From assembly GCA_947472765.1 (NCBI GenBank), contig CANJCM010000015.1:1-64000 (forward strand): 64,000 bases of DNA. The letters are read 5' to 3'. Under the pieces are notes generated by a model. It had not been told where the DNA came from. It did not search any database and worked only from the letters and a program-made list of their open reading frames with translations. This DNA is from Opitutia bacterium. Lineage in GTDB: Bacteria > Verrucomicrobiota > Verrucomicrobiia > Opitutales > Opitutaceae. Positions 37,243-44,471 of this stretch are shown in pieces (position 1 is the first letter of the stretch; every line of letters begins with the position of its first letter). The position numbers and the translations under genes were made by a program.

Positions 37243-37827
37243 TCAGCTCGCGGGCTTGTTCCGGAGAATGAACGACGCAGAGACCAGCTGATCCCTGGTG
37301 TTGACCACGGTCCGGGCCGTGGAAGTCACCGTCATCGAGATTTGGATCCGCTTGGTCGACGTGTTGGAACTGGTCGGGGAGTTGAGCCGGTCGAAGCCGG
37401 TAAAGGAAAAGTCGGTGACGTTGCGGATGTAGATCGTCTTGGCGGTGGAACCACCCGGGATTCGGTAGAAGCAACGGTAGCTGCCGCTGGCACTGTCATT
37501 GTCCCAGGCATAAGTCACCCGGTTCGTGGTCGTCGGGTCACTCGTCACGTAATTTTCCGGGACCGTGAGCGTGATCGACGACGATGAAGTCCACGCGACG
37601 TTGTTCGCCATCCTCACATCCTGCGCGAACTCCTCGAGGGCGCGACGGGACTGCGTGTCCATCGTCGTATAGTTCACGGCACTGACGCCGCTGCGCGCGA
37701 GCATCAGGAAAGTCGACATCACGCCGGCGAGCACGACCGAGCCGAGCGCGGCGCCGATCATGATCTCCACCAGGGTGAAACCCCGGCGACGAGGCGCGGG
37801 CTTACGTGGTGTTATAGAGGTAGTCAT
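37243..37827 (-). CDS. PilW-like minor pseudopilin, module 3
   Basis: The 194-residue prepilin has a basic leader (MTTSITPRKPAPRRRG) and the processing motif G/FTLVEIMIG followed by a 20-residue hydrophobic helix, so it should be cleaved by a prepilin peptidase. After the helix it reads SRRALEEFAQDVRMA, the same as in modules 1 and 2 (RRALDIFGEDARKA, RRSLEVFAEDVRQA), and its end is SARYILRN-like (SASFILRNK). It overlaps the PilV-like gene by 26 bp. Confidence 0.88.
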   Translation of the reverse strand: MTTSITPRKPAPRRRGFTLVEIMIGAALGSVVLAGVMSTFLMLARSGVSAVNYTTMDTQSRRALEEFAQDVRMANNVAWTSSSSITLTVPENYVTSDPTTTNRVTYAWDNDSASGSYRCFYRIPGGSTAKTIYIRNVTDFSFTGFDRLNSPTSSNTSTKRIQISMTVTSTARTVVNTRDQLVSASFILRNKPAS

Positions 37828-38278
37828 GGATGCCGTAGCGGGCGTAGTGCGTCGTATAGGAGCGCGAATGCTGGCGACCGTCGTAGCCCCGCCAGGTGAT
37901 GGTGAGGGTGATCTGCCGGATGTTGGTGTTGGAGGCGTCGGGCACCGTGACGGTCCGGGTCATCGAGAACCGCGTGCCAATCTGCGCGCTGCCGGTGAAG
38001 GTGGAGTCGAGCGTCAGCGCCGTCACGGTGGGAGAGAGGTCAAACGCCGCGATTTCCGTCCAGCTCAGCATCCGGGTCCGCTCCATTTCGCTCACCATGA
38101 TCTGGCCGGCAAACGTGAGATTGCGCGACGTATCGAGCGCGAGGAAGGCGCGCTGCATCGTGGTGATCGAGGTGGTGATGGCGAAGGCCATCACGATCGA
38201 CGCCACCATCACCTCGGCGATGGTGAATCCCCGTCGGGCCCGTAAGCGTGGCTTTGAGTTGTTCATGCGATTCGCCAT
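37802..38278 (-). CDS. PilV-like minor pseudopilin, module 3
   Basis: The 158-residue prepilin has a leader (MANRMNNSKPRLRARRG) and G/FTIAEVMVAS, then a hydrophobic helix. Common to the three module copies are SEMER.RM.SW after the helix and the C-terminal W.G.DGR.H...Y...Y.R.G..D. motif (here WRGYDGRQHSRSYTTHYARYG). It starts only 16 bp after the PilX-like stop of module 2, so modules 2 and 3 are probably co-transcribed. Confidence 0.88.
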   Translation of the reverse strand: MANRMNNSKPRLRARRGFTIAEVMVASIVMAFAITTSITTMQRAFLALDTSRNLTFAGQIMVSEMERTRMLSWTEIAAFDLSPTVTALTLDSTFTGSAQIGTRFSMTRTVTVPDASNTNIRQITLTITWRGYDGRQHSRSYTTHYARYGIHDYLYNTT

Positions 38279-38293
38279 GGCATCGATGCACCA

Positions 38294-39715
38294 CTACCAA
38301 CTCAGGACGGACGACACGGTCGCGCGATCCGTGGCCGAGGTGAGTTCGCGCCAGCGGGAGACGCGATAGGGGTTGCCGGAGCCGAAGTTGGCGAGCGACT
38401 CGTCATAGTGGAACGCGGCGTTGCCCGTGACCCGGATTCTTTCCGCCACCATGGATCCGAGCACCTCCGCATCGCCCACGATGCCGACATCGCCGTTGGG
38501 TGCATAAACGACGCCGGAGAGCACACCGTTGCCCTTGATGTCGATCGTTTGATCCGAGGTCGTGCTCGTGCTTGTACCCCAAATCTGGAAATCGACCGGC
38601 TGATTGGCCGTCGCCAGCGTGGTCCCGCCGTTGGCGACCCCGTTGCCCGTGATTGCGATATTGCCCTCGGTGTAGATTTTCAGCGAGCCGCCCGAGGCAA
38701 TCGAGATGCTCGAGTTGCCGGTCAATCGGATGGCAGGGGATCCGGCCGGCGCCGTGACGATCAAGGTGACGTCGCCCAGAATCGTCAGGATCTGCGTCGC
38801 CGCGCCACTGGCATCGATGCTGGCGATTCGGTATTCGGTGGCCACTCCCGCCGTGCCGATGGTCGCCGGCAGATCGGTATTCCCAATCGCCGAGATGGTC
38901 GTTCCAGTCGTGGGAGCCGTGACGGCGTCGAAGCTGGCCGTAAAGTCCGTCGAGACCCGCGTCATGTCCACCGAGCCGCGGCGGGCCGTGAAGGGTCCGA
39001 TCAATCCCTGGTTCCCGACCACGGGCAGGGCCCCGCCGGTGGAAGCGTAGCCAAAGATATCCGCGTTGTTCACGCCCACCGCATTGACTGCCACCGAAAT
39101 GCTGCCGACCGATCCATTGGCGTTCTTCACGCCCGCACTGTAGGGAATGGCGGCCGTCACCGAGTTATTGTCGTTGTCGGGGTCGGAATTCCAGCTGTCG
39201 ACGGACGCATTGTTGCCGCTGAAGTTGATCGTTTCCTTCGCCACGAGCCCATTGGAGAACTTGGAGGTGCGGCGAAGTTGCACCTCGATCCACTTCTCGA
39301 TCACCTGCGTGCTGCGGCCGCCGACCGTCACCGTCGAACGCGTCACGATGCGCGGCGCGGCGCCCGCGGCGTAGCCATAAATGTAGGACCGCACCATGCC
39401 TGTCGTGCCTTGGCCGAAATCATATCCCGACCACTTCTGACGCGCGTCCGAGCCGACAATCGTCCACCCATGGCTCGCCCAGTTGTAGGTGGGATCGGCC
39501 ACCTTCTTGTTGATCGAATAAACGGCCTGCTCGAGACCGTTCTCCGCCAGGTTCATGGACCCGTTGTTGTAGAAGGCACGGTTCGAGATCTCCATGCCGG
39601 TCCGGCCCAGGCTGAGATAACTCGTGATCGAAATGCCGATGACCGCACAGAGCAGCATGGCCACGATGAGGAGCGAGCCGCGCTCGCCGCGAAAAAATTG
39701 GGAGGGAGTCTTCAT
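38294..39715 (-). CDS. PilX-like pseudopilin-associated protein, module 2
   Basis: The ATG at 39715 gives 473 residues (MKTPSQFFRGERGSLLIVAMLL); a GTG at 39727 overlaps the upstream stop by 4 bp and may be used by coupling. One N-terminal helix (LLIVAMLLCAVIGISITSYLSL) precedes an exported domain with FSNGLVAKETINFSG, VDSWNSDPD, STDFTASFDAV, LTGNSSISIASGGSLKIYTEG and FHYDESLANF. These match the module 1 and 3 copies position for position, while the surface between them differs. Confidence 0.86.
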   Translation of the reverse strand: MKTPSQFFRGERGSLLIVAMLLCAVIGISITSYLSLGRTGMEISNRAFYNNGSMNLAENGLEQAVYSINKKVADPTYNWASHGWTIVGSDARQKWSGYDFGQGTTGMVRSYIYGYAAGAAPRIVTRSTVTVGGRSTQVIEKWIEVQLRRTSKFSNGLVAKETINFSGNNASVDSWNSDPDNDNNSVTAAIPYSAGVKNANGSVGSISVAVNAVGVNNADIFGYASTGGALPVVGNQGLIGPFTARRGSVDMTRVSTDFTASFDAVTAPTTGTTISAIGNTDLPATIGTAGVATEYRIASIDASGAATQILTILGDVTLIVTAPAGSPAIRLTGNSSISIASGGSLKIYTEGNIAITGNGVANGGTTLATANQPVDFQIWGTSTSTTSDQTIDIKGNGVLSGVVYAPNGDVGIVGDAEVLGSMVAERIRVTGNAAFHYDESLANFGSGNPYRVSRWRELTSATDRATVSSVLSW

Positions 39716-39723
39716 CAGCGAAG

Positions 39724-40308
39724 TCACGCGGTGACGATTTTGTTCCGCAGGATGAATCGCGCGGAGAGCACGAGGTTGGTCGCGGAGGTGACCGTCGTCG
39801 TCGTTCGGGAAGCCTCGAGCGAGATCTGGAGCTGCTTGGTGCTCGAGGTGGCCGCGGTCAGTTCGGCCGACGTCGTCAGCGGCATTTCAATGCCCGCGAC
39901 GTTGTAGGACTTGAATGAAAACGTCCCGGCCGTGATGCCCGAAATCATCGTCTGCGTGCCTGCGGTCGTGCGGCGATAGAAGATCTTCGTCCCGGTGTCG
40001 TAATAGTACATCACCGAGGCGCTGTTCACGGTCAGGACGATGGTGGTGTCGGCGGTCCACGAGATGGCGCTGGCCTGCCGGACATCCTCGGCGAAAACCT
40101 CGAGCGAGCGCCGCGCCTGCGACTCCATATCGCTGTAGTTGCGAAGATTGGCCCCGCTGCGGCCCATGAAGAGGAACGTCGTCAGGATCGCGAGCAGCAC
40201 GAAGCTCGAGAGGGTCGCCCCGATCATGACTTCAACCAGCGTGAACCCGCGCCAGCCGCGGATCCCGGCCGGCCGGCTACGGATGCGCGATGGTGTAGAA
40301 GAAATCAT
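39724..40308 (-). CDS. PilW-like minor pseudopilin, module 2
   Basis: The ATG at 40308 gives about 194 residues (MISSTPSRIRSRPAGIRGWRG/FTLVEVMIG); the longer frame to 40362 would overlap the PilV-like gene further without adding a leader. After the hydrophobic helix come GRSGANLRNYSDMESQARRSLEVFAEDVRQA and a tail ending SARFILRNK. It overlaps the PilV-like gene by 32 bp. Confidence 0.87.
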   Translation of the reverse strand: MISSTPSRIRSRPAGIRGWRGFTLVEVMIGATLSSFVLLAILTTFLFMGRSGANLRNYSDMESQARRSLEVFAEDVRQASAISWTADTTIVLTVNSASVMYYYDTGTKIFYRRTTAGTQTMISGITAGTFSFKSYNVAGIEMPLTTSAELTAATSSTKQLQISLEASRTTTTVTSATNLVLSARFILRNKIVTA

Positions 40309-40765
40309 AAAGTCCGTTCCGGGCGTAAATCCCCGTGAAGCTCCGCTGGTGCCACCGGCCATCGTAGCCCTGCCACCGCACCGACACCTTCAAGTCCTTG
40401 ATGTCCGCCGGCTCCGTCGCATTGGCGGTGACGGTCCGGGTAATGGTGTACCGGCCGGCGACGTCCGCGTTAGCACTGAAATAGGTGGCACCGTCAAAGC
40501 TCTGACTCGCCGGCAAGGCGGCAATCATCGTCCAGCTCATCATCCGCAGCCGCTCCATCTCGCTCTGCACAATCTGGGAGGCGATCGTGGTCCCCCGGGC
40601 GAGGTCGATCTGCTTGAAGCCCGACTGCATCGCGATGATCGAGGTGGAGATGCCGAAGGCCATGACGAACGTCGCCATCGCCACCTCGATGATCGTGAAT
40701 CCGCGCAAACGCCGCCGCGATGACACTGGAACTTGCGAGGGGAAACGGGGCAGCGAGGCGAACAT
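40277..40765 (-). CDS. PilV-like minor pseudopilin, module 2
   Basis: The 162-residue prepilin has a leader MFASLPRFPSQ, then RRRLRG/FTIIEVAMAT and a hydrophobic helix. SEMERLRMMSW and the C-terminal WQGYDGRWHQRS, then YARNGLYDFFY, are shared with modules 1 and 3. It is the first gene of module 2, preceded by a 113-bp gap with clustered AGGCCTA-like heptamers and a possible -10 (TAATGT on the minus strand). Confidence 0.87.
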   Translation of the reverse strand: MFASLPRFPSQVPVSSRRRLRGFTIIEVAMATFVMAFGISTSIIAMQSGFKQIDLARGTTIASQIVQSEMERLRMMSWTMIAALPASQSFDGATYFSANADVAGRYTITRTVTANATEPADIKDLKVSVRWQGYDGRWHQRSFTGIYARNGLYDFFYTIAHP

Positions 40766-40813
40766 CGACGTCCGCCATCATAGCGAATACCTTGCAGAAA
40801 CATTAGGGGCTAT

Positions 40814-40862
40814 CAGGCCCATGTTTCAGGCCTACCTCACTAGGTCTGTTACGGCTAGGCCT
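40814..40862 (-). promoter_or_regulatory. Cluster of TAGGCCT-like heptamers upstream of module 2
   Basis: The gap holds CAGGCCC (40814-40820), TTTCAGGCCTAC (40824-40835), TAGGTCT (40841-40847) and TAGGCCT (40856-40862). The second equals the right arm of the perfect inverted repeats at 43417 and 45791. It sits about 60 bp before the module 2 start, a position fitting an activator or repressor operator. Confidence 0.55.
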
Positions 40863-40878
40863 CCGACCGCCCGACGAA

Positions 40879-42291
40879 TCAAAGCCCCTCGAACAAACGC
40901 ATGTAGCGCGTGTAGTCCGTGCCACTCGTGATCTCGCGCCACTTGGAAATGCTGAAGGGCTCGTTGCTCTCGAGATTGGCGAGGGACTCGTCGTAGTGAA
41001 ACGCCGGCGTGCCGGAAATTGTCACGGTCCGGCCGACGATCGACCCCATGATATCGGAATTACCCCGCAGCGTGATATCCCCGGCCGGCGCGTAGGCCAC
41101 CGTCCTCAGCGCGCCCCGACCGACGACGTCGATGGCCTGGCCGGCCGAACTCGTATTCGTGCCCCAGATGCGGCAGGAAATCGGCTGCACGTTGGAGTTG
41201 GCGAGCCCGCGACCGGCAATCGTGACATCGCCCGCGGCGTAAATCGTGAGCTTGGCGCCGGCGGGAATCGCAATCGAGGCCGAGCCCGTGACCGAGACCG
41301 AAGGCGAACCGGTCAGGATCAGCGTCACGTCGCCTTCAATCTGCAGCACATCCGAGCCGTTGAGCACGACGCCGGCGCTGCGCCACTTGGTCGAGGTCCC
41401 GGCCACCCCGAGCGTCCCTCCGCGAATGGTGGTAATCGCGGTCCCATCCAGCGGCTGGGTGACGATCGGGAAGTCGGCATTGAAATCGGTGGCGACGCGA
41501 CTCGGGTCGATTTGCACGTCCACGGGAGTATTGGCGCCCCGGATCGAGCCATTCGCACCGACCTGGGGCTGGGCGCCGCCGGTGGCAACCGTGCCCCACA
41601 CGTCGACCTGGTTGACGAGGACCGCGTTGTTGAGCAACGAGGTGCTGGCGATGGAGCCGCGGTCCGCCCGGACACTTGCAGCGTAGGGCACCGCCGCCGT
41701 GGCCGGGTTGTTGTCGGGATCGGAGTTCCAACTGTCGACGGTGGCGGTCGAACCGTTGAACGCGATCGAGTCGCGGGCCACGATCCCGGTGGCAAAGAGC
41801 GAACGGCGGCGCAGCGAGACCTCAACGAGCTTGATGACCGGCGCATCCCCCGGGACCGAGACCGTGGACTGGCTGATGACCTTCGGCCGCGCGCTCGGCC
41901 CGGGCTGGTACATATCCACGTAAACTTTCGCCCAGCCCGTGGCATTGCCGCCGAACTCAAAGCCCGAGAAGCGCTGCCAGGCCGCCGTGCCGTTGTTGGT
42001 CCAACCGGTCCAGGCGGAGCTGTCACCCGCGGAGGCGCGGTTGAAGGACCACACGGCCTCTTCGGTCCCCGCCTCCGCCAGATTGAGCGCGGCGTAGCTG
42101 TTGAAGCTGCGCTTCGCGAGTCGCGTGGACGTGATGTTCAGGTTGAGATAACTGCCGAGGACAATCGCGATCAGGGCCGCCACCAGCAGCGCCACGATGA
42201 GCACCGCGCCGCGCTCGGACACGACAACGCCCCGCCGCCGCGGCTGGAACGGCGGGCGCACCCGGGAGGAAGCTGGCAGGCCTGCGCGCAT
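40879..42291 (-). CDS. PilX-like pseudopilin-associated protein, module 1
   Basis: The ATG at 42291 overlaps the upstream stop by one base (TGATG) and gives 470 residues. The basic head (FQPRRRGVVVSERG) is followed by AVLIVALLVAALIAIVLGSYL and an exported Gly/Ser/Thr-rich beta domain with FATGIVARDSIAFNG, VDSWNSDPD, ATDFNADFPIV, VSVTGSASIAIPAGAKLTI and FHYDESLANL. The longer frame to 42660 only shadows the PilW-like gene. Confidence 0.86.
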   Translation of the reverse strand: MRAGLPASSRVRPPFQPRRRGVVVSERGAVLIVALLVAALIAIVLGSYLNLNITSTRLAKRSFNSYAALNLAEAGTEEAVWSFNRASAGDSSAWTGWTNNGTAAWQRFSGFEFGGNATGWAKVYVDMYQPGPSARPKVISQSTVSVPGDAPVIKLVEVSLRRRSLFATGIVARDSIAFNGSTATVDSWNSDPDNNPATAAVPYAASVRADRGSIASTSLLNNAVLVNQVDVWGTVATGGAQPQVGANGSIRGANTPVDVQIDPSRVATDFNADFPIVTQPLDGTAITTIRGGTLGVAGTSTKWRSAGVVLNGSDVLQIEGDVTLILTGSPSVSVTGSASIAIPAGAKLTIYAAGDVTIAGRGLANSNVQPISCRIWGTNTSSAGQAIDVVGRGALRTVAYAPAGDITLRGNSDIMGSIVGRTVTISGTPAFHYDESLANLESNEPFSISKWREITSGTDYTRYMRLFEGL

Positions 42292-42902
42292 CAGTTGCTC
42301 ACCCGCTTGTTGCGGAGAATATACCGCGCCGAGAGCGCATTCTGGTTGGCGGCGACGGCCATGGCTCCGACCCGGCTGGCGCGCAACGTCACCTGGATCT
42401 GCTTGGTCTCGAGGTTGCTCGTCGCCGCATTGTCGGTCACGCCGCTGCGTTCGAGCTTGTAACGCTGGAACGCAAAATCCGAGGCCACCTGGCGCACCAG
42501 GATGCGACGGGGCTGCGTGGACCCATCCTCGCCCAGCACCCGGTAGAAACACTGGTAGGTTCGGCTGCGCCGATCGGTGTCGTAGGCGTACGTCGTGGCC
42601 ACGGTGGCGTTGGTCGACGTCGCCACGTACAGCGTGATGCTCTGGCTGTTGTTCCACCAAATCTCGGTGGCCTTGCGCGCGTCTTCGCCAAAGATGTCGA
42701 GCGCCCGCCGGGTCTCGGACTGCAACTCGCTGTAGCTGCTCGCGAGAAATCCGCTCCGTCCGATCATCACAAAGGCGGCGAGCACGCCGGTCATGATGAA
42801 GCCGGAGATCGCGGCGGAGACCATCACCTCCACCAAGGTGAAGCCCGCTCGCCGCCCGCTCGCCGGGGCCGGGAGATTAGTGCGACGTGTAGAAATAGTC
42901 AT
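42291..42902 (-). CDS. PilW-like minor pseudopilin, module 1
   Basis: The 203-residue prepilin has leader MTISTRRTNLPAPASGRRAG, cleavage site G/FTLVEVMVSA, a hydrophobic helix, then GRSGFLASSYSELQSETRRALDIFGEDARKA and a tail SARYILRNKR. It overlaps the PilV-like gene by 26 bp, exactly as in module 3, supporting descent by duplication of the whole cassette. Confidence 0.88.
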   Translation of the reverse strand: MTISTRRTNLPAPASGRRAGFTLVEVMVSAAISGFIMTGVLAAFVMIGRSGFLASSYSELQSETRRALDIFGEDARKATEIWWNNSQSITLYVATSTNATVATTYAYDTDRRSRTYQCFYRVLGEDGSTQPRRILVRQVASDFAFQRYKLERSGVTDNAATSNLETKQIQVTLRASRVGAMAVAANQNALSARYILRNKRVSN

Positions 42903-43353
42903 AGAGGCCGCTCCTCCCGTAGCGCGTGACGTAGCGAACCGTATGCTCGCGTCCGTCGATCCCGCGCCAGGTCGAAACCCGCGTGATTTCCTTCATGTCC
43001 GTCTTCAGGTCGCGGATCGTGCGCACGCAACGGAACGAGCCCGTCGCGACCCCACTCACCGCCGCGACCGAGACCGCGGTGTCGCGCGAATTCTGCAACT
43101 CCTCGATCTGACTCCAGCTTTTCAGTCGCAGTCGCTCCAACTCGGACTGCATCGCCTGGGATGCGAACGTGTAATTTCGCGCGCTGTCCACCGCCCGAAA
43201 CCCCTGCTGCAGCGTCGTGATCGAAGTCGTGATTCCCAGCACGAGCACGATCGATGCGACCATGACTTCGACTAGGGTGAAGCCCCCGGGACACGTCCGC
43301 TCCCCAAAAAATCGGGACGTGGCGGCGGGGCGGTGACTTGCACTGTTCATCAA
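42877..43353 (-). CDS. PilV-like minor pseudopilin, module 1
   Basis: The 158-residue prepilin has a leader with RTCPGG/FTLVEVMVAS, then a helix IVLVLGITTSITTLQ. SELERLRLKSW follows, and the C-terminal WRGIDGREHTVRYVTRYGRSGLYDYFY pattern is shared by the module 2 and 3 proteins. It is the first gene of the nine-gene run. The perfect TAGGCCT inverted repeat lies about 65 bp upstream and a -10-like TAATAT about 24 bp upstream (minus strand). Confidence 0.88.
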   Translation of the reverse strand: MMNSASHRPAATSRFFGERTCPGGFTLVEVMVASIVLVLGITTSITTLQQGFRAVDSARNYTFASQAMQSELERLRLKSWSQIEELQNSRDTAVSVAAVSGVATGSFRCVRTIRDLKTDMKEITRVSTWRGIDGREHTVRYVTRYGRSGLYDYFYTSH

Positions 43354-43416
43354 TCAAGCCGGAGAGCGTAGAAGATATTAGGGCAGTCCGCTAGGGTCCA
43401 CCCGGCCCTGCCCGCT

Positions 43417-43434
43417 TAGGCCTTTTCAGGCCTA
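43417..43434 (-). promoter_or_regulatory. Perfect inverted repeat TAGGCCT-TTTC-AGGCCTA upstream of module 1
   Basis: Two perfect 7-bp arms have a 4-bp spacer. It sits between the response regulator stop (which it overlaps by 3 bp) and the first pseudopilin gene, and is identical in all 18 bases to 45791-45808. Its symmetry fits a dimeric regulator such as the LuxR-type protein encoded next to it; binding is inferred. Confidence 0.7.
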
Positions 43435-44100
43435 CTTCCTTCCCTGGCTTTGTTGGACGAAGATCGCAGCCGCCTGGGCGCGGCGCTTCACCTGCAGCTT
43501 CTCGAACACGTTGACCAAATAATTTTTCACCGTGTTCTCGCTGAGGGTGAGCTGCTCCCCGACCTGCTTGTTCGTCAGTCCGTCGGCTACGAGCGCCAGC
43601 ACCCGCCGCTCCTGCACGGAGAGGACGGAGAGGTCCACGCCCTGATCGGAGCCGGAGCCACGCAACAGCCGGAGGACCCGAGTCGTGGCGTCGGGATCAA
43701 GGATCGAGCGGCCGGACATCACGTCCTGCACGGCCTGCAGGAGGCCGGCGGGATCGATCTCCTTCATCAGGTAACCATGCGCGCCGGAAGTCACGGCCTC
43801 GTAGACGAAGTTGTCATTCGAATACGAGGTGAGCACGACAATCTTGGTGTCAGGCAGCCGCTCGAGGATTTTGCGGCAGGCATCGAAGCCGGAGCCGTCC
43901 GGCAGGCGGATGTCGAGGAGCACGAGGTCGGGCTTGCTCCGCAGGCATTCGGTCACGGCCTCGGCCACGTTGCTGGCCTCGGCCACCACTCGCATCGGAG
44001 GATCCGACTGGGTGGAGAGGACGGTCTTGATTCCGCGACGGACGAGCTCGCTGTCGTCGACGAGGAGGATACGGATGGGGGCACGCAGTGTTTCGGTCAT
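43432..44100 (-). CDS. NarL/LuxR-type response regulator
   Basis: The 222-residue protein has a receiver domain (acidic VDDSE, phospho-acceptor Asp63 in LLDIRLPDG, Thr/Ser in VLTSYS, Lys in LMKEID). A LuxR-type DNA-binding HTH follows (LSVQERRVLALVADGLTNKQVGEQLTLSENTVKNYLVNVFEKLQVKRRAQAA). It overlaps the kinase C-terminal frame by 4 bp and lies directly upstream of the pseudopilin run on the same strand, so it is probably the regulator of those genes and the protein that binds the TAGGCCT repeats. Confidence 0.92.
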   Translation of the reverse strand: MTETLRAPIRILLVDDSELVRRGIKTVLSTQSDPPMRVVAEASNVAEAVTECLRSKPDLVLLDIRLPDGSGFDACRKILERLPDTKIVVLTSYSNDNFVYEAVTSGAHGYLMKEIDPAGLLQAVQDVMSGRSILDPDATTRVLRLLRGSGSDQGVDLSVLSVQERRVLALVADGLTNKQVGEQLTLSENTVKNYLVNVFEKLQVKRRAQAAAIFVQQSQGRK

Positions 44101-44471
44101 AAGGAGGGAGGGTTAAAGGTGAGACGGACGCGGGTGCCGCGACCGGGCTGGGACTCGACGGTGAGGCGGGCGTCGAGCTCGCGGGCGCGTTCGACGAAAT
44201 TGCCGAGTCCCCGTCCGGGGGATGACGCGGTGGCATCAAAGCCCCGGCCGTCGTCGGTCACTTCGAACTCGGTCACTCCGCCCTGCTGCTTGAGCGTCAC
44301 CGTGATCCAGGTCGCGGCCCCATGACGCAGCGCGTTGCTGATCGCCTCACGCGTAATCTGCAGGGCTTGCACCCGGTGCGCCAGCGTGAGACGGGCGGCC
44401 AGTTCCTCGTCGATGTCGACCCGCGAGTGAAACGGCCGGATGCCGTGCATCATATCGAGCAGCGAGGTCAC
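44097..44471 (-). CDS. Histidine kinase ATPase domain, separate frame (split kinase, C-terminal part)
   Basis: The 124-residue frame starts at a GTG that overlaps the N-terminal half's stop (GTGA). It contains the HATPase_c domain of HisKA_3/NarX-type kinases: ITREAISNALRHG (N box), EFEVTDDGRGFD (G1 box) and GRGLGNFVERARELDARLTVESQPGRGTRVRLTF (G2 region). Upstream, the frame stays open and reads AAFSQAVTSLLDMM. That is what should follow the EALK at the end of the other half, so a one-base shift would restore a single kinase. Confidence 0.85.
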   Translation of the reverse strand: MTSLLDMMHGIRPFHSRVDIDEELAARLTLAHRVQALQITREAISNALRHGAATWITVTLKQQGGVTEFEVTDDGRGFDATASSPGRGLGNFVERARELDARLTVESQPGRGTRVRLTFNPPSL

